From contig CM051456.1 in NCBI GenBank assembly GCA_028274465.1, positions 43,150,870 through 43,214,869 of the forward strand: a DNA stretch of 64,000 bases. Direction: 5' to 3'. Source of the stretch: Plantago ovata. Taxonomy: Eukaryota > Streptophyta > Magnoliopsida > Lamiales > Plantaginaceae. The notes below the pieces were generated by a model, which was not told the origin of the DNA, made no database searches, and worked only from the letters and a program-made list of their open reading frames with translations. The number at the start of each line of letters is the position of its first letter. Position 1 is the first letter of the stretch. This document shows, in pieces, positions 9,853-20,370 of this stretch. A program made the position numbers and the translations under genes.

Positions 9853-11544
9853 TGTTGGTCCCTTTAAACAACAAGAAAAGACTAGAGGGGGGGGGGTGAA
9901 TAGTCTTTTCAAACTTTTGTCGTTTAAAACTTTCTCAGCAAGTACTTATTACTTTACAGTAATGAGGTTGCTGATACTTAACTTTCTCAGCAAGCGTAAG
10001 TTACTTTACAGTAGCTTGGTTTGCTGATACTTAAAATCAGAGAGCGGAAGTCTTTGAAACGATAAGTGCTTTTTCAGCAAGTAAAGAGTTTCAGCAAGTG
10101 ATGTGAGTGACTGTGTACAAACAGATATAATTTGCTGAAAGCTAAATGCAGTAAGTAAATCACACAAACACTTTTAGAGTGGTATCTGAGAGTGGCGTAA
10201 TCTCCCAACTAATCCACTTTGTCCTTTCTAGGAGTGAATCCACTAAGATATGATTGAGGTTCCTTACAATCTCCTATCTAAAGCGATTCAGCAGAAACCA
10301 AAGCACACTTGCTTTGTCTCCAACCTAAACTAGAGAACTCAACCTTGTTCTCCACCAAACTTGGTACTTTTAATCAGCAAAAGTTTGCTCGATTAATTTC
10401 TCCCTGAATATCACGCCTGAAAGGGTGTATTTTCAGTTAGAGAGTTTTGGGGTGAGATAACTTAATTATAACTTATTCAGTTACAACAAGTAATCTAAGA
10501 AACACAACTTGGAATACTTTGCAGTAAACAAGTTTGATTGTTTCTGGTGTCAAGACTTGTTCTTGTTCGAAAGAAAGAACACTTAACTAATTTCTTAGCC
10601 GAGTTTGTTCTACTTCTTCACAAGTAGCTTTTTCAAGCTTTAAGTCTTGGAACGGATCAATGGCAGTAAGAGTGTTTGAAGGTTTGTGAATTTTAAGCAC
10701 AAGTGAGAGTTTGATCACGTTGTTGACACACTTCAACTCTTTGCCGGATGACCTCTATTTATAGTGCAAGTAAGGAGCCGTTTGAATTTCAAATCCTAAG
10801 GCTTTTGTTCCTTAACATGTCACTATCTTGCTTTTGTACTTTCAGCAGCAACCTTTGTTTGTCTTCTAGTCTTCATGTCCTTTGTGTGTAAGCTTTGCAT
10901 TAAATGCACCTTTGAATAGAATTCAAACAGTAACAATGGAGCGCAAAATCACGTACATTCAGCAAGAGGTCACATATGTTCATCAGCAAGTGTTCATTCT
11001 CAGTTTCAGCAAGCACAACCTACTCTGTCTTTCAGATTTTCACTTATGCAATGCTGTTGTTGAAAATTTCACTTTCTGAGCAACACGTGCCTTACCAGTC
11101 TTCAGCAATCTTCAAGTCTTCAAGTCTTCAAGTCTTCAAGTCTTCAGATCTTCAAAAGTCTTCAAGATTCTGACCGGTTTCTTATTTGCTTCAATAATTT
11201 GTTTGTAATAAACAAAATACATCTTCAGCAAATGCTTCAATAGGTCATTTTCTTTTCAGAAAATAAGATACATCAAAGCTAAGCATCAATAAGATATTTT
11301 CTTTTCAGAAAATAAAATACATCATACGCAAATGTGTCAATAAATTAATTTCTTCACAAAAATTAAAGTACGTCATCCACAAAAGAAATAACTTATCTAA
11401 CACCTATCTAAGTCATCAGCAAACGTTCCTCTTTTACAATGTCCTTAAAATTCTAAATTCCTATGGACCTTAAGAGTACTAGTTACTTGACTGTTCTTAA
11501 TTTAGCATGGTTAATTGCTCATCAAAATTACAAGTTTCCTAACA
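9853..11544 (-). repeat. Element A 5' LTR (complete, 1692 bp)
   Basis: The LTR runs from TGTTAGG (minus strand, 11544) to ACCAACA (9853), with TG...CA ends. It repeats 1-849 over its upstream half. It carries many TCAGCAA heptamers, a run of ten G at 9888-9897 and a CTTCAAGT microrepeat at 11110-11160. The short ORFs here are not coding. Confidence 0.93.
9935..10027 (-). other. Two nested stem-loops in element A LTR, heptamer arms
   Basis: Two adjacent inverted repeats each start with TCAGCAA and end with TTGCTGA (9935-9974 and 9987-10027). Inside each is a second stem around a TTAC loop: ATTACT with AGTAAT in the first, AAGTTACT with AGTAGCTT in the second. They lie 80-175 bases from the LTR 3' end on the element strand, in the probable R/U5 part, so they would be near the RNA 5' end. 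Confidence 0.7.
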
Positions 11545-12181
11545 CTGACAACCTTCGGTAACATTGTATCTTACAGTTTTTCTACTTATTTTTATATATC
11601 TTTCAACATGTTTTCTTCTATGATTTCTGTTGATTTCATGACAACTATGAGTAGCTAAACTTCTCGTTGGTGATAGTATGTGAATTCTTAGCGAAGGGTT
11701 GATAATTATGCTAATGGCTATATCGCGCATTATACTCTGAGTTGTTGCTTTATTTCTTTGATCTATCTAAATCCCTATCTTCGTATTGTTGATTAATTAT
11801 TGCACACAATTGGACAATTCATTGGTCTTTGACCTATCTAAATCTATATCTTCGTAGTGTTTGATAATTACAACTGGACAATTCATTGATCAAAGATCTC
11901 TATGCAAAACCGAGGAATTTATGCATGATTATTAACCCGTTATGCTTTGAAGGACCATACTATCACCAATCTCCATTATCTGTTAAGAAAAACCTTTGCT
12001 AAGTCGTCTGCTGTTTTATATTCTAAATTACATTAGATAAAGCTAGTTATAGTCCTTAGAGATCGACACTCGAGGTTATTCTACTGCTACACTACGGTTT
12101 TCATTGTAGTTGTGAATTGCCTTTGGCTAAATACAAATTTATTTGATTCGCGTTGGAACACGACATCCAGCGCGTTCATCA
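11545..12181 (+). repeat. B1 5' LTR, right part (cut by element A)
   Basis: This aligns with 34208-34851, the right half of the B1 3' LTR, and ends GCGTTCATCA. Element A is inserted at its left edge. It holds only LTR sequence. Confidence 0.9.
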
Positions 12182-12183
12182 AA

Positions 12184-12202
12184 TTGGCTCCGTTGCCGGG
12201 GA
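12184..12202 (+). other. B1 primer binding site (tRNA-Asp-like)
   Basis: TTGGCTCCGTTGCCGGGGA follows the LTR after two bases. From its second base it matches the complement of the plant tRNA-Asp 3' end except for T in place of G at one position. This is the usual primer type of Athila elements. Confidence 0.8.
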
Positions 12203-12326
12203 CTATACTCCTTTTTTTTTTTTATTGTTTTTATATTTTCAGCATTCAATTCCTAGTTCTAGTAGTTTTAGTTTTCCTATTTAATCTCTCTCTGATACTC
12301 CTTTCCTAGTTTGTTACAGATAGTGT

Positions 12327-14477
12327 ATGCCACATACACGATCTAGAGGAACACCGCTTTCTGATTCAATTGCTGAGATCGACAGAGTCTACCACCAAAG
12401 AAGGCGACTACTTCAAAGGCGTGAACTAGAGGAAATAGAGGATACCGATTTCTCTGAATCTCTACACAGTCTTTTCAAGGAAATCGACGGAATGGCAGAA
12501 GCTAGACCACTGAAAGCATGGGTTCAACCCTCCAAGGATCGTATGAGGGGACCGGCGATTGTTCTTTCGTCTGCAACTCGAGATCTGAAAATCAAGAACC
12601 ACGCATTCCAACAACTTCCGAGGTTCTATGACTTAGCAAGGGAAGGTGTGATGGGGTACTTGCACGATATCGATGATTTAGTCAACCAACTCCCACGACC
12701 CGGAGCTGAAATAACAACGGATTAGTTGCGGATAAAGGTTTTTGCTATGGGGCTTGGCGACAGAGCCAAGTCATGGTTGGGTTCTCTACCAGCAAGCTCG
12801 TTGGACACTTGGGAGAAGGTTTTTTCAGCTTTCATGGAAAAATACTTCCCCCACACCATGACTACCGCGCTGAAGGCGCAAATCACTGGATTCAAACAGG
12901 ACTATGATGAGACCATCTACACCGCGTTTGAGAGGTTCCAAGATCTCACGAACAAGTGCCCTCACCATGGTTTTGAGCTTTCTGACCTAGTCCAACACTT
13001 CTACAATGGACTAACCTTCGAGAACCAACAAGTGGTGGATTTCCAATGCGGAGGCAATATTTGGGAGGAAACCGCAGAAGCCGTCTGGGCAGTTTTCGAA
13101 AGGCTTGCTAAGGGTTCTCAGTTCAAGGACCCAAGGGCAATGGTTCGGAGACGTGGACCTGAAGTTCCACCGACTCAAGAAGCCCCTATGTACAGCGGGA
13201 ATGGGGATCAATTCGAGTGCTTTACCAACGATTTGAAGCAAGTCCTCAAGAGCGCCACCGGAACAACTGTTTCGAACGAAGTTTGCCGAATATGCAAGAA
13301 CTATGTGCATGGAGCTCATATGTGTAGATCGGAGCTCGCATATGATGATGGCAACTGGGTTCAAGGAGGCGAAGAGGAAGCCTTTTCTACGGAGTTTGGT
13401 ACTCAAGAGGCTAGCTACGGACAAGATGGTAGGAATCCTCGAGGTGGATTTTGGAGAAGAGGGTTTTGAAACAATCAAGGATATGCACCGGCTAGCCAAA
13501 CTTATGACCCTAACTAAGACCGTAGTAGGCTTAACTATGGGAATGACCACTGCGAAAACCCCGCTCCAAAAGAGCAACCGAAGTCGAAGTCGGCTCAACT
13601 GATGGAGAACTTGCAAAAGATGGTTGATCAGACCCAAAGTTTACTCAAACGTTATGAATAAGATTCTGAGAAGACAAGGGCAAGGCTTGATAGGTTGGAA
13701 GAGAGCACTAGGCTTGCCCATCAAAAGATGCAGGAGTTGATCGACCGAGGAGCAAGTAGGGAGCAAGGCAAACTGCCTTGCAACACTGAGAAGTCGATGT
13801 CTATTACCTTGGAGGGTGATCTACCTGTTGAAATCACCATCAAGAAGGTTGCTAAGTGCGAGTGTTGCAAGGGGGAAGTGCCCCCACAGGCTAAGGAAGA
13901 AGAGAAGGACCTTGGTTCTGACGAGAGTGAAGAGGAGCAAGAGGATCCCGAGCCACTCCCTCAAAGTTTCGATGTTAAGGTCGGGATTGGTGAGCTTGAA
14001 GATGTCCGTGCCACACTAGACACGGGATCCTACTCTAATGTTCTCCCTATGAATGTGTTCGAGAAGAGTAACCTTGGGAAACTATCTGAGCATAAGGCTA
14101 TCGTGCAATTGGCGGATGGATCCTTTGTGAGACCCGAAGGCGTTGTGAAGAATGTATTGGTCAAGATTGGTGAAGCTTCTGTATACACCAATTTTGTAGT
14201 TATGCCGGCGTCTACACCTGGGACGGGGGATGTCGTTCTCTTGGGGCGAACGTTCTTGACTAAGCTACGCTCCGTGATAGACATCTACCGAAGGACATGC
14301 ACTATTGAGGTGGATGGCAAGCGACATGTGTTGCGAGCCATATCTAATCCACCTGATACTTCTCACACTATTAACTATTGTGGTCTTGCTGCCTATGTTC
14401 ATTCTTATTCACATGTTCGTGGCATGAGGAGGAGATCCATGAAGGGGAAGTCTAGTACCCTCAAGAAGAAGAGCTAG
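12327..14477 (+). pseudogene. B1 gag-protease, one 716-codon frame with four stops
   Basis: The frame starts at the ATG at 12327 (MPHTRS) and stays in register to 14477. Four in-frame stops interrupt it: TAG 12723, TGA 13467, TAA 13515 and TAA 13659. Intact residues at these places in copies E or G show that they are point mutations. The Gag part has the Athila-type capsid (VFAMGLGDRAKSWL, FMEKYFP) and a degenerate knuckle CRICKNYVHGAHMC. A coiled coil (about residues 420-470) and an acidic Glu/Asp stretch follow. The retroviral-type protease has DTGSYSNVLP as active site and LLGRTFL as the second conserved strand. The frame ends about 60 residues later with a basic tail. RT never follows. 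Confidence 0.9.
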
Positions 14478-14772
14478 GCGCAAACAGGAGTCGAGTCAAA
14501 GACTTTAAACAATGGCGCTATCCAGGAGGCAACCCGGAGTTTTTATCGCTTTCTTTAGTGCTTTTTTGCATGCATTCATTCTTGAACAATTTGCTTTTCA
14601 TATGTGAATTTGTTCGTCTCTGTGTCGTATGTGCTTATGTTGTGTTTGAGTGAGATTTTACGAGTGATTTTATGAGAAAATGGATTTCGGGGACTTAAAA
14701 CCGTGTTTTTTCGGAGGATTTCGTCTCCCTGCATCGGGAGGTGGGGGGCGAATCGCCCCGCACGGGGCGACT
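14478..14772 (+). other. B1 region after protease: conserved hairpin and GC palindromes
   Basis: Just after the stop lies a block conserved in B1, E and G: AATGGCGCTATCC, then GGAGGCAACCCGG, which in E and G forms a CCGGG/CCCGG stem around AGGCAA (here weakened to CCAGG, 14521-14537). About 200 bp further on, GGGGCGAATCGCCCC and GGGGCGACTCGCCC palindromes begin (14744-14777). No frame is supported. Confidence 0.75.
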
Positions 14773-15186
14773 CGCCCTGTAATGGTACCGGTTTTGAAAC
14801 AAAATAATTTCTTGAAAAAGAAAATCCAAATATAACTTGAATAGCAACGGACGGCAATTAATGTCAAAATGATCTTTGACGCGCATAGCGCTGACAGAAC
14901 AATAAATATCCAACGATAAACTTAGAATTCAAATGAAACAACGAATGAAGACAGTAAAAGTTCATCTTCTTATTTTGAAATAAAAACCCAAGACACCCCC
15001 GACCCTTCTCTCAGTCGCTGGCATCCTACTCGCGAACATCCTCAGCAGTATCTGGAAGGAAGGAATTTTGAAAACAAGAGAGTGTGAGATAAAGGATCTC
15101 AGTGAGGTTCTAAGTTTAAAAAGACAGAAAGAAAACAGTTTGAAATCAAAGTCCTTTTCAGAAAAAAAACAATCAAACAGAACAGG

Positions 15187-15261
15187 TCACATAACAGAAT
15201 AACAGAACAGATCACATAACAGAATAACAGAACATATCACATAACAGAATAACAAAACATA
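15187..15261. repeat. Three tandem 25-bp units in solo LTR C
   Basis: The unit TCACATAACAGAATAACAG plus six bases occurs three times in a row with one to three differences. The D LTRs have only one such unit at this place, so the expansion is specific to C. Confidence 0.8.
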
Positions 15262-15895
15262 TAAGTTGAGGACCGTTGGTGCAGCCCGCCTTATTGCTCC
15301 TACTCCCAGAATGCCCTTATAACTCCCTCCAGAGGGTGCACAACTCCGGACAGAAACAGAAACCCCCGTGTACTTTGGGGAAACAGATCCTACGACCCTA
15401 ATAGACCTCAGCGACTTCTGCCTCGCGTCTAAAAGGGATTACACTAGGCAATAACCAAGCAAACCCGATAGTCCTCTACTACCCAAGTCTACCTAGTTAC
15501 GACCTAATCGACCGGTCACACAGAAACATAACAGTTGCAGAACAAACAGATACAGATAGTCAAACACCGAGAAGTGTTCCTGCAGAAAAGTCAGTCCAGA
15601 GCAGAATAACAGTAAACAGAAAAGTAAATAGTCATACTTAGGACTTATACTTTTACGCGGAAGCATACAGTAACAGTATATAGTAATAGGTACAAGTTGT
15701 CACATATCCTTCTAGTTTTTCGCAAATAATAGGTTTAGGGGTGAACACTCACCTTAACTTGCGAGCAAAAGATCTCCAACGAGTAATGAGCTTACGGTTT
15801 AACGAACAACGGAGAACCTAAAAAGAAAGTACTAATTACACTTTAGAAATCGAACGGACGGAAGGGAAAAGGTTGAAAAAGAAATGGTAAAGACA

Positions 15896-15951
15896 GGGTT
15901 CGAACTCGGGACCTCTAAGTTAGTTAAGTAAAGACCTAACCAATTAGGCTA
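15896..15951 (-). other. tRNA-like A and B boxes in LTR C
   Basis: On the minus strand TAGCCTAATTGG (15951-15940) fits the Pol III A box TRGCNNARYNGG. AGTTCGAACCC (15906-15896) fits the B box core GTTCGANNC. The boxes are 33 bases apart. The segment between (GGTTAGG, then GAGGTCCCG) also looks tRNA-derived. It is not a complete tRNA gene. The same pair occurs in both D LTRs. Confidence 0.65.
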
Positions 15952-17421
15952 GCAAGTCAAATCACTACTAACTTACAAAAACAGAAATGAAGTTAAAACA
16001 TTTTCAGAAACTCTTTCGGTTTTCAGATTCTGGAAATTACCAAAATACCCTCATTGGTAAATTGCAAAAAGACCCTTTTCAAAAACAGAAAGTTCAAACA
16101 AAACCAGAAGTTTCCAAACATACAAATCGGTCCTCAAAGAATAAAATGGTTTACGAACAAGTCCTCTGTCAGTCAACTACGGTCAAAGGAAAAAATTGCA
16201 AAAAGGTCCTTTAGGTTTTCAGATTTCCCAACTCAGTCCACAAAGTTCAAAACAATATCAACAGAGTCCAATTCAATCCTTTTCATAGTCAACAGCAAAC
16301 TAGGGTCAACATACGAGGTCAAACAAGTCACAAGTCCAACAACAGTAACAACAACTAACAAATCCTAAGTCCCGGTTCTCAGTTCGAATCAAACAACATG
16401 GCCAGACAGTACAAGGGTAAAATGGTCCAAGGGTAAAAAGTCCAAAACAGAATACGAGTTTCGAATCGAAAGAACAGTAAAGGAAATTGATTTTACCTTC
16501 GAATGGAATAAAGTTAATCTGCAAATCGAAAGAATAAGAAAAGAAAATCAAACGAGATTCGAATTGAACCGTAATCGAAATTGAATCTGAACGGAAGGGT
16601 CGAACCAACTTACCGATCGGCTCAGAGCAACCGGACCGGACGAACGAACCGGCAGCGAATGGCAATTTGCGGCGACGGCGACGTGAAGAACGGAGCGGCG
16701 GCATGCGAATCGGAGCGGCAAACACGGGCGAGCAGACCGGCGCGATCGAAATGGACGGAGATCGGCGGAGCTGCAACGGTTCGACGCGGCGGCGGCTCAG
16801 CAATCCGACGCGGCGACTACTGGCGAGGACGGAAACGAGCCGATCGACCGACCGGAGAGACACAGTCACGACGCGGCGGCTCGGAGGTAACGGATCCGAG
16901 CGGCGCGAGCGAACAGGCAGCGGCAACAGAACTGATTGGTCGATCTTGGCGGCGCGGCGACGGCGGAAAGCGCGGCGACGGAGTCGACGGGGCAGCGGCG
17001 GATCGGACGGCGACGGAGGTGACGACGGCGGCGGCAATCGGAGGGAAGATCAGCAACAGCTCTCTCTCTCCTTCTCTTTCTCTCTTTTCCTCTTTTCTTT
17101 CTTTCTTTCTTCTTTCCTCTCTTTTAGTTTTGACGGCTAAGTGAGAGATGGGAAGGATACTGATTGTTTAGGGTTAGGGTTAGTCAATGGGCCGGTCAAA
17201 CAGGCCTTTGACTGGGCTAAGAATTGGGCCAAATGAAAGGGCCAAAAAGATCAGAAAGTCCAGCTCGGTCCAAACGAAACGAGACGAACTAGCTTTCGCG
17301 AAAATAATTAAATAATTATCGAATAAATAATTTACTCTGATAATTAATTAACTAAAAAAATAATAAAATAATATAATAATATTTAAATAAATAATTAAAA
17401 AAAACGGGGTGTTACACGCCC

Positions 17422-17676
17422 CGCACCCGGGGCGACTCGCCCCACGGTCTCTGCAGCTTAAAAAACGTGAGAAACCCCTTTTTCAGCTCATTTTCTTCAT
17501 CCTCTCCTCTTCCTTCTTCCCAAAATCCGAAAAAAGCTTAAATATTTCAATTTTTCATAACTTCTTCATTATTCCATCAAATTGTGTGTTCTTTAGCTTC
17601 AATCGAAGCCCGTTACGTGCTCTTTCTTTTCATCCGAACAGATTTCACCCTAGTGCACTCGTTTTCCAGATCTGAG
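17422..17676 (+). promoter_or_regulatory. B1 leader exon upstream of second ORF
   Basis: After the palindromes (to 17443) comes a CT-rich, gene-like leader (TTCATCCTCTCCTCTTCC) ending at a splice donor, TCTGAG then GTATCT. The same leader occurs in E (52910-53119) and G (61626-61857), including GTGTTCTTTAGCTT and CGAAGCC blocks. I infer the 5' untranslated exon of a separate mRNA. No TATA box is visible in front of it. Confidence 0.5.
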
Positions 17677-18220
17677 GTATCTTCTTATGAACCCTAATTT
17701 TACAAATTTGGGGATTTTCTAATTTGAGCTTCAATTTGGCTTAAATGATGTATGGGTAAGATGTTTGTGTGATTAGAAGCATTATTTACTATCAATTGCA
17801 TGCTCAAATATGCTTGAAATGTTGATTTGAGAATTTTGCTACTAGATATTTTTATCTTGTTATGCAATATATCTTTTTCTTTGATTTCATACATATGATT
17901 GTGCTTGTTGATGTAATGATGATGGATTTGATGGTAGAATGCATAATTGTTGAGTATGAGGATTTATGATGCTAGAATTTTTCGCTTCTATGGTATGAAT
18001 TGAACCTTGTTATTTAGGTTATTGGTTGTCTAGCAAAAGCATAATGTGATGTATTGCATGTAGTAGTTACATTGGTATGTTGCATGTTGAAGAAGCTAGG
18101 CTAGACATAAAGGATTTTGGGAGTTCGATTGTTGATTTTATCACTTGTGTGTTTCGTTCTTACATTAGCATATGCATAGGTCAGTTTTGTGTCATACGAG
18201 GTACTAACTGTTGTTTGTAG
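17677..18220 (+). other. Probable 544-nt leader intron in B1
   Basis: It is bounded by GAG|GTATC at 17677 and TTTGTAG|G at 18220. A perfect TACTAAC branch-site consensus lies at 18202-18208. The interior is T-rich, as expected for a plant intron. E and G have introns of almost the same length (538 and 542 nt) with the same donor, branch site and acceptor. Confidence 0.65.
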
Positions 18221-19071
18221 GAACCATGCCAAGGGAGAGGAGCACTCCCGTATGATTACTATGAAGTATTGGAGGGGGATCGATTACAACCATGTCAAGG
18301 AGAGTAATCTCGTTAGAGGTGCGTTCGAGCCACGGGCTCTTGCAACAACGTCGCGGATTATCCAAGAGGAGGAGCTAGAGTACACCTGGAGTAAGGACTC
18401 CTATGCCTATTCATGCACCACCGAAGGGATAGAAACAATTATTACGTCAGCAATCCATCACAAGGACTGCAAAGTTCGAGTGAATCGGAAGGCACCGGGA
18501 CGATCTTGCCGCGACGGATTCAATCTTGAGTCGACAGTGGCTAGAAGGTTCCGAAGCGCTAGCTTGGTTCCAAAACATAATGACATGGGTGCCCAGCCCC
18601 TCTTAGGGGTGCCCCTTGACTGCCTCTAAAGGGAGCATCATATAGACATTGGGGGCATCAACCGTAGAGAATGTGGTCGACATTGGAAAAAATGTTAGAA
18701 GACTTCTGAGTATCCGAGTAGCTTACTGTAACCTCCTCGGGCTGTAAAACGTTGGAGAGGGAGGCTCTGATACCACTGCTCTTTCCCCTTCAACAGTTCA
18801 CAGCCTATTGGAGGGCTACAGGATGGAGGATTCCATAACAGCGGCGGCTAATCTTGAGGATTCTATTTGACAATGCAACTCTACTGGTGATGATGATGGT
18901 GATAGTAGTGACAATGAAGGCCATGCGGACAATGATGATACAGATGGAGGAGTTGTTCCTATCCGGCCTATAAATGGATCTACTGCACCTACCAGAAGAC
19001 CTGATGATCACCTACAAGGCTCCCAGAGAAGTCCCAATAACTCACAAACAGCATACTCAGCCGACCGAGGC
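18221..19071 (+). pseudogene. B1 second-ORF position, decayed
   Basis: The segment lies between the intron acceptor and the block CTCAGCCGACCGAGG, which also follows the intact second ORF of E. It begins with ATGCCAAGGGAGAGGAGC, comparable to the start of E's ORF, but hits a stop after nine codons. Pieces in other frames are conserved with G (for example KVRVN and SASLVPKHNDMG). The sequence is not obviously homologous to E's ORF beyond the start. A TGGTATCAGAGC motif lies on the minus strand at 18764-18775. Product unknown. Confidence 0.5.
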
Positions 19072-20370
19072 CAAACCATGCAGGTAACATCTAGTATCAC
19101 ATCTTATTTCCTCATTTTCTTACTGCTAGAGACTAGCGTTAATTTCATCAGGGGGGATGGGATTTAAGTGATCTAGTGTTGTTAGTTTGGAGCTTGACAT
19201 TGGTATGCTGAGTATAGTACCTTGCATGTTTTATCTGTTTGCATCCGCATTTGCACGTTTACTGCTTTCTTAGTTTTTTAGGTTGCATACACTACATTCA
19301 TCCTAGGATAGTCTTGCATGTTTTATATGGAGTTTATTGCCGAATTTTTTGAACTTTTTTATTGGGTAGATTAACTAACTATGCCATTAATCATATGCTT
19401 CATCTCTATGAATTTGTTTGAGGTTTTTCTCGCTTGGCTTGTCACATTTATGTATTGCACTTAGTTAAGCTTGGTAGTCTCGACATCACTTAGTGGTGTT
19501 TTCTCTACTGCGGTTCAAGAAGGCCTTTATAATAGGATGATGCATGCATGTTAGGGTCTTATGGTTGTTTTCCCGAGTAATTATGTACCTAAGAGGCAAC
19601 AAGTCTTCACCATGCTTTGAGATTGCTAAGTGCCGAGGAAGGAGGTAGTGTGAGGATGTGTGATCCTTTGTTTGTAACCTATTCTTTCGAATAGGTTTGG
19701 GGAGGGGGTTACACCATCATTAGACTTGTTTTTCGTTTTTTCATTTCTGTGTTGTGAGTTTATTTTTCCTTTCTCGTAAATTTTGTACTCCAACCTATTC
19801 TGTCGAATAGGTTTGGGGAAGTCGTTTGTGAGTCATTTTGTTTCTTTTTCGTTGTGCTACTGCTGGCTAAAAAAAATCGAAAAAAAAAAGAAAGAAAAAT
19901 TCCAGGAAAAAAGAAAAAACAGAAAAAAAGAAACTGGAAAGAAAAAAAGAAAAAAAGAGAAAAGACCCCAAAAGAGCAAAGAAGGGTCCAAAAAAAGAAA
20001 AGCCAAATAGCAGTTTAGTAAAGTGTTGTGTCTCATTTTTCAAGTCTTGTAATGTTCGTAATCGTGTTGTAATTTTCTATTTTTTGTCTTTTGTTTTTGA
20101 GTGTCATCTGTTCTAGACCACCCTCGTCCTGCCATTCAGGAAGTGGTGAAAATCTTAAGGCTTTGCTTGAGAGATGGGTAGAATAGGGGAGTGTTATCTT
20201 TTATAGGGAACCCTCCTTCGTTTGATGAGAGCCAGTACTGGTTCGACCTCTTTGAGGAAAAGTCTTAACTTGGTGGACAGCAGTAAGTCCTCAGTTTCAT
20301 AGGCACGGGACAACCATTCGTATCTTAACATGTTTCATTACGTCGTCACTGACTAGGTCCAGGTAGAGAA
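19072..20370 (+). other. B1 3' region with paired hairpins and A-rich tract
   Basis: No coding frame is supported. Two 22-nt perfect hairpins with arms AACCTATTC and GAATAGGTT lie at 19676-19697 and 19792-19813, each followed by TTGGGGA. An A-rich purine tract fills 19869-20009 and causes a spurious Lys-rich ORF. A CCAGTACTGG palindrome lies near 20231. Element D is inserted at 20371 after GAGAA. Confidence 0.75.

Larger units (their letters stand above)
1..11544 (-). mobile_element. Element A: Copia (SIRE/Maximus-like) LTR retrotransposon, 3' LTR cut by window edge
   Basis: Reading on the minus strand the order is 5' LTR (9853-11544), iMet primer site, gag, protease, integrase, reverse transcriptase/RNase H, a structured spacer, a third ORF, polypurine tract and 3' LTR (1-849, truncated). 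Integrase before RT makes it Copia. The gag type, the 1.69-kb LTR and an extra ORF after pol fit the SIRE/Maximus lineage. The right flank after the LTR is CTGAC, the probable target duplication; its partner lies outside the window. The insertion interrupts the 5' LTR of B1, because the sequence resumes at 11545 exactly where the B1 3' LTR (34208 on) aligns. The two LTRs differ at only about a dozen sites over the 849 bp compared by eye, plus a 16-bp repeat-number change, so the insertion is fairly young. Coding regions nevertheless contain several frameshifts. Confidence 0.9.
14778..17416 (-). mobile_element. C: solo LTR of the Tekay/Del-like family (2639 bp)
   Basis: It runs from TGTAATGGTACCGG to GTGTTACA and is homologous to both LTRs of element D. 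It is flanked by a perfect 5-bp duplication CGCCC (14773-14777 and 17417-17421), so it is a solo LTR left by recombination between two LTRs. It is more diverged from the two D LTRs than they are from each other. The GC-rich part (16600-17050) and the CT-rich microsatellite (17060-17120) give long Arg/Ser ORFs on both strands that I regard as spurious. Element orientation (minus) is inferred from D. Confidence 0.92.

Noticed and set aside
15896..15960. A functional tRNA gene
   Set aside because: A and B boxes are present but no complete acceptor stem or terminator is evident. Kept only as tRNA-like.
16306..17144. Long Arg/Ser/Pro-rich ORFs on both strands in LTR C (and at 22120-22666 and 32450-33169 in D)
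   Set aside because: They lie in GC-rich LTR sequence without stops, overlap each other on opposite strands, end in a CT microsatellite and show no domain.
18189..18629. A real gene encoding 146 aa in B1
   Set aside because: Its start lies inside the predicted intron, the G copy is broken, and no family is recognisable.
19783..20010. Lys-rich ORF in B1 (also 55713-55898 in E)
   Set aside because: Translation of the A-rich purine tract; not conserved as protein.
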